Origin: Sphingobacterium cavernae
Lineage (GTDB): Bacteria; Bacteroidota; Bacteroidia; Sphingobacteriales; Sphingobacteriaceae
Direction of reading: 5' to 3'
NCBI RefSeq assembly: GCF_008520265.1
Contig: NZ_VIQM01000012.1
Span: 1-64,000, forward strand
DNA: 64,000 bases
Shown: positions 44,805 through 52,664 of the stretch, one piece after another
Layout of the letters: every line of letters begins with the position of its first letter
How positions within the stretch are numbered: position 1 is the first letter of the stretch
Notes under the pieces: model-generated
Told to the model about the DNA's origin: nothing
Databases searched by the model: none
The model's input: the letters and a program-made list of their open reading frames with translations, nothing else
Made by a program: the position numbers and the translations under genes

Positions 44805-44925
44805 AGTTCAAAAAATAAGCTAATATCGCAATAATTATTCCGCCTAGAATAATCATCCATTTGAAACTTTTATCACCTTCTCTACTTCTATATTTGAAGT
44901 CTCTTTTATATTTATCTAAATCCAT
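44803..44925 (-). CDS. 40-aa single-helix membrane microprotein
   Basis: ATG 44923-44925, stop 44803-44805. The N-terminal half is charged and basic (MDLDKYKRDFKYRSREGDK), the rest is one hydrophobic helix (WMIILGGIIIAILAYFL) ending in Asn. AAAAGGAGG lies 7 nt before the start, a strong ribosome binding site. The charge-then-helix design predicts an N-in inner-membrane peptide. No family recognised. The terminator hairpin of the opposite strand is just beyond its stop. Confidence 0.55.
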   Translation of the reverse strand: MDLDKYKRDFKYRSREGDKSFKWMIILGGIIIAILAYFLN

Positions 44926-44974
44926 AGCGTCCTCCTTTTAGTATATGATGCAAATAGTCACTTTATTACATAAT

Positions 44975-45448
44975 CTATTCGTGATGATAGGGTTCACCTT
45001 TCATAATCGTATAAGCGCGATATATTTGTTCAACGAAAAACAAGCGAACCATTTGGTGAGAAAAAGTCATCTTCGATAATGAAACAAGTGAATTGGCGCG
45101 TTGTTTTATTTCTTCAGAAAATCCATACGGTCCACCGACCAAAAACACGATATGCTGAACACTAGCAATCATTTTTTTCTCTAAAAAACATGAAAATTCT
45201 ATAGAACTGTATTCTTTCCCACGCTCATCCAATAAAACTACATAATCCGTGTTTTGAATATGTTTATTAAATAATTCAGCTTCCTTTTCCTTTTGTTGTG
45301 ATTGAGAAAGATTTTTCACATTCTTGACATCAGGGAGTACTACGATATTGAAAGTAATATAATGTTTTAATCGCTTATTATATTTATCAATTCCCTCTTG
45401 AATGTATTTGTCATCCGTTTTTCCTATGCACACTAGCGTTATCTTCAT
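44975..45448 (-). CDS. rlmH: 23S rRNA pseudouridine-1915 N3-methyltransferase RlmH
   Basis: 157 aa, the normal length of this SPOUT methyltransferase. KITLVCIGKTDDKYIQEGID at the start, YVVLLDERGKEYSSIEF in the middle, the knot VFLVGGPYGFSEEIKQRANS and the C-terminal SKMTFSHQMVRLFFVEQIYR ending in GEPYHHE. It methylates helix 69 of 23S rRNA using SAM. Confidence 0.96.
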   Translation of the reverse strand: MKITLVCIGKTDDKYIQEGIDKYNKRLKHYITFNIVVLPDVKNVKNLSQSQQKEKEAELFNKHIQNTDYVVLLDERGKEYSSIEFSCFLEKKMIASVQHIVFLVGGPYGFSEEIKQRANSLVSLSKMTFSHQMVRLFFVEQIYRAYTIMKGEPYHHE

Positions 45449-45551
45449 AACGTAAAATTCAGATAAATATTTGCATTAAAAAAATAAATAGTGATTACTA
45501 TCACTATTTAAAATAAATATAGAAAATTATTTATTGTTTTTCAACAATAAA

Positions 45552-46181
45552 TTAAACTAAAAATCGTATTTCGTTGCGTAACAACACAATCTTCTCATCG
45601 GATTCCAATTTATTCAAAATGCGGGAGATAACAACACGTGAAGAATTCAGATCCTTTGCAATTTCTGCATGCGTTATTGTTAATATTCGGTTTTCCTCAA
45701 GTTTGACTTTTTGATTTAAATAAGACATTACTCTTTCTTCCATATTGGAAAATGCTAAACTGTCAACGGCTTTTATCATTTCATCTAAACGAGTAGAATA
45801 ACTTGATAGAATAAAGTTTCTCCAAGATTCATTTTCTGCTAACCATATGCTGAAATAATTATTTGGAACAAAAGCTATGTCAACCTTGGAATCAGCGATA
45901 ACACGAATTGCACTTATCCGATTTTGGGTGCAACAGGTAGCTGTCATCGTACAAGTATCCCCACCGCTTAAATAATACAATAACAACTCACCTTTTTCAG
46001 CATCTTCGCGCATGACTTTGACAGCTCCGCTTAAAACAAGAGGTATAAAATGAATGGATTGACCTATTTCTAAAATTACTTCCGCTCTTTCAAAGCTTCT
46101 GAACTTAGCAACAGTCTCGATCTCACTTAGAATATTATTATCCAAAACGCCTGCATAGCGCGTTTTCAGCAAATCGTTCAT
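45552..46181 (-). CDS. Crp/Fnr-family transcriptional regulator of the sulfur operon
   Basis: 209 aa. Cyclic-nucleotide-binding-type beta roll at residues 15-115 (LEIGQSIHFIPLVLSGAVKV), dimer helix about 118-140, and a Crp-type winged HTH at 145-205 with LTITHAEIAKDLNSSRVVIS as recognition region. Cys77, Cys83 and Cys84 (DTCTMTATCC) form a cluster that could sense persulfide or redox state. It lies 11 nt downstream of the persulfide dioxygenase gene as last member of the operon. The perfect palindrome at 49382-49395 before the first gene is its likely target. Confidence 0.85.
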   Translation of the reverse strand: MNDLLKTRYAGVLDNNILSEIETVAKFRSFERAEVILEIGQSIHFIPLVLSGAVKVMREDAEKGELLLYYLSGGDTCTMTATCCTQNRISAIRVIADSKVDIAFVPNNYFSIWLAENESWRNFILSSYSTRLDEMIKAVDSLAFSNMEERVMSYLNQKVKLEENRILTITHAEIAKDLNSSRVVISRILNKLESDEKIVLLRNEIRFLV

Positions 46182-46192
46182 ATTTATATTAT

Positions 46193-47557
46193 TTATACCA
46201 AAGGATTTCCCTTAGCTATCCAATCTTGCATACTTCCTGGATAATTTTTTACATTCGTGTATCCTTCTTTCTCAAGGAAAGATGTTGCTATTGTTGCCCT
46301 ATCACCAGATTGACATTGAATAATTAGCGATTGATCCATATCAAAAGTAGGTAAATTCTTGGCCATATGCCCTACAAAATGATGCTTAGCTCCCTCAATG
46401 TGTCCTTTTCTAAACTCCACGGCACTTCGTACATCTAATAAAATTGACTTGTCCTTTGCTAATTCTTGTTTGACGAATTCCGCATCTACGATTGTAGTTT
46501 TAGTCAAATCACCTCTAATATCGGTTATAAAACCTTTAATATTATCTAATCCAATACGCATCAGTTTTCGGGTGATATCTTCCTTATCCACTTCTTCCCC
46601 AATTAATACCAAAGGTTTTTCATAAGGTAACATCCATCCTGCCCAAGTCGCCAAACTATTGTTGTTTTGAATATTTATAGATTTTGGCAAGTGACCATTC
46701 GCAAACTCCACTTTATTCCGCGTATCCACAAGAATTGCATCAGTAGCTATTTCATTAAGTGTTATTGTTGGATGCTTCGGAACCTCAGTTAATAACGCTC
46801 TATCTACTTTGTTCAATTTTTTCATCTTAGCAAAGTAGTATGGAGCTTCAGGCTGATCACGTAACAACTCCTCTTTAAAAGATTCAAAATCGTCATATTG
46901 CAATGCCCAATTTCTAATCTTTTCATACCCTACTGTGGTACTTGCTACCGCTCCCAAAGATTTACCACATGCAGAACCAGCTCCATGTCCAGGCCATACT
47001 TGAATATAATCGGGTAAAGATTTAAACAATTTTAACGACTCAAATAATTGCTGTGCACCAATATCTTTAGAACCTTCAACACCTGCAGCTTCTTCCAGTA
47101 AATCAGGTCTTCCTACATCACCCACAAATACAAAATCACCCGTAAATAGCATCACTGGTTGTTCTGTAGCTGGATGATCGGTCAGTAAGAAAGAAATACT
47201 CTCAGGCGTATGGCCAGGCGTATGAATCGTCTCCAAAGTCAAGTTACCAATGGAGATAACATCAGCATGCTTCAAGCCGATATGTGGAAACTCATACTGC
47301 CAATCAGCTCCTCCTTCATCAGATAAGTACAATTTTGCACCTGTCAAAGCAACAAGTTCTCTACTACCGCACAAGAAATCTGCATGAATGTGTGTTTCAG
47401 CCACATGCGTTATTGTTAAATTGTTGGCTTTAGCGATTTCCAAGTACGTATCCACATCGCGCTTAGGGTCAATAATTATTGCTTCTTTTGACACCTGACA
47501 ACCAATCATATAACTCGCTTGAGCTAAAGTTTTATCATATATTTGTTCGAAAAACAT
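46193..47557 (-). CDS. MBL-fold persulfide dioxygenase fused to two rhodanese domains
   Basis: 454 aa. Residues 1-250 are an ETHE1/PDO-like metallo-beta-lactamase domain: THVAETHIHADFLCGSRELV, TIHTPGHTPESISFLL, LFTGDFVFVGDVGRPDL and WPGHGAGSACGKSLG. Two rhodanese domains follow: about 265-350 (ILVDTRNKVEFANGHLPKS), which lacks an active Cys, and about 365-454 (SILLDVRSAVEFRKGHIEGA), with IIQCQSGDRA carrying Cys. The protein would oxidise glutathione or low-molecular persulfide to sulfite and move sulfane sulfur. It sits with a TauE-type exporter and two YeeE-type halves, which fits sulfide detoxification. Confidence 0.9.
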   Translation of the reverse strand: MFFEQIYDKTLAQASYMIGCQVSKEAIIIDPKRDVDTYLEIAKANNLTITHVAETHIHADFLCGSRELVALTGAKLYLSDEGGADWQYEFPHIGLKHADVISIGNLTLETIHTPGHTPESISFLLTDHPATEQPVMLFTGDFVFVGDVGRPDLLEEAAGVEGSKDIGAQQLFESLKLFKSLPDYIQVWPGHGAGSACGKSLGAVASTTVGYEKIRNWALQYDDFESFKEELLRDQPEAPYYFAKMKKLNKVDRALLTEVPKHPTITLNEIATDAILVDTRNKVEFANGHLPKSINIQNNNSLATWAGWMLPYEKPLVLIGEEVDKEDITRKLMRIGLDNIKGFITDIRGDLTKTTIVDAEFVKQELAKDKSILLDVRSAVEFRKGHIEGAKHHFVGHMAKNLPTFDMDQSLIIQCQSGDRATIATSFLEKEGYTNVKNYPGSMQDWIAKGNPLV

Positions 47558-47573
47558 TTCTAATAATTTTTAA

Positions 47574-48353
47574 TTAAATAACACCAAATTCAGTAAGTAA
47601 CACAAAAATTGCTACTGCCATAATTCCCATTGAAAAGATACGCTTCAACTTCATTCCATCTATTTTATTACTGATAAAAAAACCAATAAAAATCCCTACA
47701 ATAGTCAAAAGCGTATATAGCAGCAATAAATTCCAATCAAATAATTCGATCCTTCTCCAATCACCTAACAATCCTAAAATAGAATTGATAGCGATCAACA
47801 CTAATGATGTTGCTACAGCCTTTTTCATACTCAGATTGAAGAAATTAGTAAGCGCAGGAATAATTAGAAATCCGCCTCCAGCACCTACAATTCCTGTTAC
47901 ACTCCCCACAAATACACCCTTTAGTACAATAGTTATAAAGGGGAAATTTGTTTGTGGAATATTAATTTCTTGAAACATAGCATAAGCCGCAAATAGCATC
48001 AGGATTGCAAATAGAACCATCAATACAACTTCTTGCGCAACAGTATGGCCAAATAAATTTAGATGATCAGGGATTAATGGAACAATAAATTTCCGTGTCA
48101 AGAAAACTGATATCATTGACGGAATACCAAATTTCAAAAGCTTATCAAAATCAACATCTTTATGTATAAAGCCCTTTACACCACCTATAATTGATGTTGC
48201 TCCGATAGCAAAAAGCGAATATGCCGTTGCTAACACAGGATCAACCCCAAATACATAAACAAAAATTGGTACGGTGAGTATGGATCCTCCACTACCAACT
48301 AATCCTAACGTTACACCAACGAAAACCGCTAATATTAATCCAAATACAAACAT
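47574..48353 (-). CDS. TauE/SafE family sulfite exporter
   Basis: 259 aa, about eight hydrophobic segments in two repeats. Family motifs: GVTLGLVGSGGSILTVPIFV near the start, and GSVTGIVGAGGGFLIIPAL at about residues 148-166, the inverted-repeat partner. It is predicted to move sulfite or another sulfur oxyanion across the inner membrane. Downstream comes the persulfide dioxygenase (16 nt), so it probably exports the sulfite made by that enzyme. Confidence 0.9.
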   Translation of the reverse strand: MFVFGLILAVFVGVTLGLVGSGGSILTVPIFVYVFGVDPVLATAYSLFAIGATSIIGGVKGFIHKDVDFDKLLKFGIPSMISVFLTRKFIVPLIPDHLNLFGHTVAQEVVLMVLFAILMLFAAYAMFQEINIPQTNFPFITIVLKGVFVGSVTGIVGAGGGFLIIPALTNFFNLSMKKAVATSLVLIAINSILGLLGDWRRIELFDWNLLLLYTLLTIVGIFIGFFISNKIDGMKLKRIFSMGIMAVAIFVLLTEFGVI

Positions 48354-48364
48354 TTAGTATCCAA

Positions 48365-48781
48365 TTAGTGAGGCAAATATTTACGAATCAAACCGTAAAA
48401 ATATGTTCCTGCCAATGCGCCGATGATAACGATGATGATTGAAAACACACCAGATCCCAAAAGTGCGAATATCGGTCCTGGACATGCCCCAACTAATGCC
48501 CAACCTAATCCAAAAAAAATACCACCAATAAGATATCTGGGAATTGATTTTGATTTTGGTTGAATAACTATATCCTCCCCATCAACATCCTTCGATTGAC
48601 TTCTTTTAAAATATTGTACTCCGATTACGCCAACTGCTAGTGCAGACCCAATAAATCCATACATATGAAAAGATTGGAAATTAAACATCTCAAATATTCT
48701 AAACCAAGATGCTGCTTCAGCTTTATACATTACTATACCGAATGCTATTCCTAATAGCACGAAAATTAACTTTCTCATCAT
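48365..48781 (-). CDS. YeeE/YedE-type sulfur transporter, shorter half
   Basis: 138 aa, four or so helices, with GGIFFGLGWALVGACPGPIF holding the conserved Cys of the DUF6691/YeeE_YedE family. Such short proteins work as a pair with the longer YeeE/YedE partner immediately upstream, the gap being one base. YeeE takes up thiosulfate by relay over Cys residues. Here the pair probably imports or exports a sulfane-sulfur compound. Confidence 0.88.
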   Translation of the reverse strand: MMRKLIFVLLGIAFGIVMYKAEAASWFRIFEMFNFQSFHMYGFIGSALAVGVIGVQYFKRSQSKDVDGEDIVIQPKSKSIPRYLIGGIFFGLGWALVGACPGPIFALLGSGVFSIIIVIIGALAGTYFYGLIRKYLPH

Positions 48782-48782
48782 T

Positions 48783-49331
48783 CTAAAAAATTAAAGGGAA
48801 CAAAACATGAACCATCAGAAGTCCACCAATAAAGAATCCAACGACAGCGACTAATGAAGGCCATTGCAGATCACTCAAACCCGAAATCGCATGTCCGGAC
48901 GTGCAGCCACCTGCATAACGTGTTCCAAAGCCAATAAATAATCCACCTACCAATAGAATGATTATATTCTTCGGGCTTAAATCAAAAAATAATTCTGTAG
49001 GTAAATATGCTTTACCCGCACTTTCAAATCCATACGCTTGTAATGCAGAGATTGATTCTTCCGAAATAGGTGCTACTTGATTATTTGCTAAAAGATTTGC
49101 TGCTACGAATCCACCGATTATAGTTCCGAGTAAGAATAACAAATTCCAACGTTGAGATTTCCAGTTGAAATCAAAAAAATCACAACTCTTACCTGCCCCC
49201 ATTGCGGCGCACATCGTTCTGAAATTGGATGAAAATCCAAAAGATTTCCCCAATTTTATTAGAATCAACATGATGATTGCGACTATTGGTCCTCCAATGT
49301 ACCAAGGCCATGTTCCAAATATCATTTCCAT
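48783..49331 (-). CDS. YeeE/YedE-type sulfur transporter, longer half
   Basis: 182 aa, first gene of the sulfur operon. Helices about 10-26, 58-78, 120-140 and 158-180. GFGTRYAGGCTSGHAISGLS at about residues 134-153 is the typical YeeE_YedE Cys motif. FGFSSNFRTMCAAMGAGKSC adds two more Cys on a loop. It is separated from a palindromic regulator site and a promoter by about 20-60 nt. Confidence 0.9.
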   Translation of the reverse strand: MEMIFGTWPWYIGGPIVAIIMLILIKLGKSFGFSSNFRTMCAAMGAGKSCDFFDFNWKSQRWNLLFLLGTIIGGFVAANLLANNQVAPISEESISALQAYGFESAGKAYLPTELFFDLSPKNIIILLVGGLFIGFGTRYAGGCTSGHAISGLSDLQWPSLVAVVGFFIGGLLMVHVLFPLIF

Positions 49332-49351
49332 ATTTATTTCATTTTATACTA

Positions 49352-49395
49352 CAAAAGTAATTGCTCTAATTCATTATGTTGGTAACTTAAGTTAC
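49352..49395 (-). promoter_or_regulatory. Promoter and Crp-type palindromic operator of the sulfur operon
   Basis: Minus-strand -7 box TACTTTTG (49352-49359) lies 20 nt before the first ATG. A perfect 14-bp palindrome GTAACTTAAGTTAC (49382-49395) is centred about 33 nt upstream of the -7 centre, or near -41 from the expected start, the class II Crp/Fnr position. No TTTG -33 box is seen at its usual place, as expected for an activator-dependent promoter. Confidence 0.65.
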
Positions 49396-49691
49396 TTAAA
49401 GATCATAATTACCAAAACAAAACTTTCAAGTCTTATCTAATTTACATAAAACAAAATCAATTATAGCTTAATAACTCATTATCCGAAAATTATTCATTTT
49501 TAATTTATTATTACCATAAAATCAACAGAATTAAGACTAAATAGCCTTAAAATAATATCTACTAAGAATATGGATTTAAGAGAAAAAATATACTATTTAA
49601 ATCCAAAATCAACTCAGACATATCAGCAAAAGCAACTAGACTTGACGCTATATTGATTTAATAATTCCTAAAATATTTATAGCTTTAGCAC
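49396..49691. other. AT-rich intergenic region before the M3 peptidase
   Basis: About 300 bp, strongly AT-rich, between the divergent sulfur operon and the M3 gene. No ORF, terminator or clear TAnnTTTG promoter was found apart from the sulfur promoter described separately. Confidence 0.5.
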
Positions 49692-51722
49692 ATGGCAATT
49701 TTAACAGAAAAATTTAATACCGTAAACGATACAGCTCCTTTCTCGGCAATAGCGGAAAAGGATTATATCCCGGCCTTTGAAGAAGGCATTACATTGACTT
49801 TAAAAGAGATTGAAGATATTGTAAGCAACCCCGAGCCTCCAACATTTGCAAATACGATTGAAGCATTAGCGTATTCAGGATTAACATTGGATCGAATTAG
49901 TAATCTATTTTTTAATCTGCATTCCGCAGAAACAAATGATGAATTAGAAAAAATTGCACAAGAAGTCGCACCAAAACTTTCTGCACTTGGCAATGATATC
50001 ACACTTAATATTGATTTGTTCTCTCGAGTGAAAGCGGTATACGATCAGAAAAGCACTTTAAACCTGACTCCTGAACAAGAAACTTTACTGGAAAAATCAT
50101 TTAAAGATTTTGCTCGTAATGGCGCTCTATTAAATGATGAGCAGAAACAAAAATTACGCGAGATAGATTCCAAACTAGCTGTATTAAAATTAAAATACGG
50201 TGAAAATGTTTTAGCAGATTCTAATGCCTACCAATTGCATATAACGAATGAAAAAGATTTAGCTGGTCTGCCTGAAGGTGTTATAGAAGCAGCCGCATCA
50301 CTTGCAAAATCAGAAAGCAAAGAAGGTTGGATATTTACGTTGGATTACCCCAGTTATATCCCTCTTGTGACTTATGCTGATAATCGCGAATTACGCAAAG
50401 AGATTACTTTAGCTGCAGGACGTAAAGGTTTTCAACAAAATGATAACAACAATGAAAGTAATGTCTTAGAAATAGCTAAGCTTCGTCATCAACGCGCACA
50501 ACTGCTAGGCTATAAAACACATGCTGATTTTGTGTTAGCAGAGCGAATGGCAGAGTCACCTACCAAAGTACTTGCTTTTCTAAATAACTTGTTAGAAAAA
50601 GCTAAACCAGCAGCGCAACACGAATTCGAAGAACTTACAGCATTTGCTAAACAAAAAAATGGCATTGAGCAATTGGAAAAATGGGATGGATCTTACTATT
50701 CTGAAAAACTAAAACAAGAGAAATTCCAGTTGGATGATGAACTTTTAAAACCATATTTCAAATTAGAAAATGTATTGCAAGGTGCATTTGAGATCGCCAA
50801 TAGATTATTTGATTTAAATTTTACCGAAGTACAAACCATTGACAAATATCATCCAGATGTACAGACTTATGAGGTGACAGATGGAAATAATAATTTTGTT
50901 GCTGTTTTCTATGCCGATTTCTTTCCACGCAAAGGCAAACGTCAAGGTGCTTGGATGACTTCTTTCAAACCGCAATATATTAAAGATGGCACTAATGAAA
51001 GACCACATGTTTCTATTGTCTGTAATTTCACACCTCCTACAGAAACTAAACCAGCTTTATTGACATTCAATGAAGTAACGACTCTATTTCATGAATTTGG
51101 TCATGCATTGCATGGCATGTTGGCAAATACACAGTATCCCAACCTATCGGGTACTTCCGTTTATTGGGATTTTGTGGAATTACCAAGTCAAATTATGGAA
51201 AACTGGTGTTATGAAAAAGAACCTTTAAACTTATTTGCTAAACATTACCAGACAGGTGAGATTATTCCAATGGAATTAGTTGAAAAAATCAGAGAATCTG
51301 CTGCATTCCTTGAGGGTATGGCAACAGTGCGTCAATTGAGCTTTGGTTTACTCGACATGGGCTGGCATGGTAAAGATCCTTCATCCATTTTGAATGTTAA
51401 AGAATTTGAAAAAGAGCAATTCGCTTCTACGCAATTCTACCCCGATGTAGAGGATAATGCGATGAGCACATCATTCTCCCATATATTTAATGGCGGATAT
51501 TCATCTGGCTATTACAGTTACAAGTGGGCGGAAGTATTGGATGCTGATGCTTTCGAATATTTCAAAGAGAATGGAATTTTTAATAAGGAAATTGCAGACC
51601 AATTTAAAGATAATATCCTTTCGCAAGGTGGCACGGTTCATCCCATGAAGCTTTATAAGCAATTTAGGGGGCAAGAACCGCAAGTTGATCCGTTGTTAAG
51701 AAGAGCAGGATTGCTAAAATAA
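49692..51722 (+). CDS. M3 family metallopeptidase (oligopeptidase A / Dcp-like)
   Basis: 676 aa, no signal peptide, so cytosolic. Zinc motif LFHEFGHALHGML with His467, Glu468 and His471, and the downstream third ligand in YWDFVELPSQIMENW. N-terminal helical region (FNTVNDTAPFSAIAEKDYIP) and VYWDFVE-ELP are typical of the thimet oligopeptidase family. It degrades short peptides. A hairpin terminator follows about 70 nt later. Confidence 0.93.
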   Translation: MAILTEKFNTVNDTAPFSAIAEKDYIPAFEEGITLTLKEIEDIVSNPEPPTFANTIEALAYSGLTLDRISNLFFNLHSAETNDELEKIAQEVAPKLSALGNDITLNIDLFSRVKAVYDQKSTLNLTPEQETLLEKSFKDFARNGALLNDEQKQKLREIDSKLAVLKLKYGENVLADSNAYQLHITNEKDLAGLPEGVIEAAASLAKSESKEGWIFTLDYPSYIPLVTYADNRELRKEITLAAGRKGFQQNDNNNESNVLEIAKLRHQRAQLLGYKTHADFVLAERMAESPTKVLAFLNNLLEKAKPAAQHEFEELTAFAKQKNGIEQLEKWDGSYYSEKLKQEKFQLDDELLKPYFKLENVLQGAFEIANRLFDLNFTEVQTIDKYHPDVQTYEVTDGNNNFVAVFYADFFPRKGKRQGAWMTSFKPQYIKDGTNERPHVSIVCNFTPPTETKPALLTFNEVTTLFHEFGHALHGMLANTQYPNLSGTSVYWDFVELPSQIMENWCYEKEPLNLFAKHYQTGEIIPMELVEKIRESAAFLEGMATVRQLSFGLLDMGWHGKDPSSILNVKEFEKEQFASTQFYPDVEDNAMSTSFSHIFNGGYSSGYYSYKWAEVLDADAFEYFKENGIFNKEIADQFKDNILSQGGTVHPMKLYKQFRGQEPQVDPLLRRAGLLK

Positions 51723-51792
51723 TTAAATTAAACATACTTCTATACAGTATTTAGTATAATTTAATAAAAATTATTGCCACTGATTATCAAAC

Positions 51793-51830
51793 AAATGCCT
51801 TTTTACATCGGTAAAAAGGCATTTTATTTT
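51793..51830 (+). terminator. Rho-independent terminator after M3 peptidase
   Basis: Perfect stem AAATGCCTTTTTAC (51793-51806) / GTAAAAAGGCATTT (51811-51824) with a 4-nt loop and T-rich tail. Confidence 0.88.
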
Positions 51831-51839
51831 AAAAAACAT

Positions 51840-51870
51840 TTTGCAGAAATGGATTATAGCTCTATATTTG
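51840..51870 (+). promoter_or_regulatory. Promoter of the tRNA-Gly/tRNA-Leu operon
   Basis: TTTG (51840-51843), 19-nt spacer, TATATTTG (51863-51870): a consensus Bacteroidetes promoter about 56 nt before tRNA-Gly. Confidence 0.8.
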
Positions 51871-51926
51871 CATCATCAAATCGGGACGGACGCGATGTTC
51901 GAAACAAAATTGAAAGACTTAAAAAA

Positions 51927-51999
51927 GCGAAAATAGCTCAGCTGGTAGAGCACAACCTTGCCAAGGTTGGGGTCGCGAGTTCGAATCTCGTTTTTCGCT
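51927..51999 (+). tRNA. tRNA-Gly (GCC)
   Basis: Cloverleaf: acceptor GCGAAAA / TTTTCGC, D-arm AGCTCAGCTGGTAGAGC, anticodon stem CAACC / GGTTG with loop TTGCCAA (anticodon GCC), T-arm with GTTCGAATC. Discriminator T at 51999 is followed by CCA (52000-52002), apparently encoded. Confidence 0.95.
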
Positions 52000-52007
52000 C
52001 CAGAGTT

Positions 52008-52092
52008 GCCTAGGTGGTGGAACTGGTAGACACGCAGGACTTAAAATCCTGTTCCTGTTAAAGGAGTGCGGGTTCGATTCCCGCCCTAGGTA
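52008..52092 (+). tRNA. tRNA-Leu (UAA)
   Basis: Class II tRNA of 85 nt. Acceptor GCCTAGG / CCTAGGT, D-arm with GGTGGAACTGGTAGACAC, anticodon stem CAGGA / TCCTG with loop CTTAAAA (anticodon TAA), long variable arm, T-arm GTTCGATTC. CCA is not encoded. Its 3' end borders the second accessory region, making it a likely integration site. Confidence 0.95.
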
Positions 52093-52096
52093 CTTC

Positions 52097-52136
52097 AAAC
52101 CCTTGATAACACATTGTTTATCAAGGGTTTTTCTTT
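52097..52136 (+). terminator. Terminator after tRNA-Leu
   Basis: Perfect 13-bp stem AAACCCTTGATAA (52097-52109) / TTATCAAGGGTTT (52118-52130) followed by TTCTTTTT. Confidence 0.88.
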
Positions 52137-52290
52137 TTATAGGGTGTAAAAAAAGGTGTAAAAGTTCGCCAGAAATTATTTAAAAAAACTGTATTATAGA
52201 TTGGTATTTTGTGTAAATCGTCAGCAAAAAGTGGACACGTTATTTTAAAATCATAAGGAGTGTTTTCATCAAAAAGCATTAGATTTAATT

Positions 52291-52644
52291 ATGGGAACAC
52301 CAAAGAAAAAGAGTACTGAATCATTTGTAAAAGACATTCGTAAGAATGCGCGCAGGATCTTTACAGCCGAACAGAAGATTTTGATCGTTATGGAGGGTCT
52401 TAGAGCCGAGACCTCTGTGGCAGAATTATGCAGAAAGCACAGCATCGCCCAGTCCCAGTTCTACGCTTGGAACAAAGAGTTTATGGAAGCTGGCAAAAAA
52501 CTTCTCAATGGAGATGTTGTACGTGAAGCTACCAGCGATGAAGTTTCAGATTTAAAGAAAGAAAATGCCCAGTTGAAAGAGATGGTAGCCGATCTGGTAT
52601 TGCGTTACGATATTATAAAAAAAAGTTTGGACATGCTGGATTAA
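52291..52644 (+). CDS. IS3-family transposase OrfA (HTH)
   Basis: 117 aa. Helix-turn-helix in RIFTAEQKILIVMEGLRAET and SVAELCRKHSIAQSQFYAWN, followed by a leucine-zipper-like region (VSDLKKENAQLKEMVADLVL). This is the DNA-binding half of the transposase. Near the end lies a run of eight A (52617-52624), a slippery site at which a -1 shift leads into the OrfB frame, skipping its own stop at 52642-52644. Confidence 0.92.
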   Translation: MGTPKKKSTESFVKDIRKNARRIFTAEQKILIVMEGLRAETSVAELCRKHSIAQSQFYAWNKEFMEAGKKLLNGDVVREATSDEVSDLKKENAQLKEMVADLVLRYDIIKKSLDMLD

Positions 52645-52664
52645 TCCATAAATATCGGAAATAT

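Noticed and set aside
51774-52013. 79-codon plus-strand ORF
   Set aside because: It covers a terminator, the tRNA promoter and tRNA-Gly; it has no coding character.
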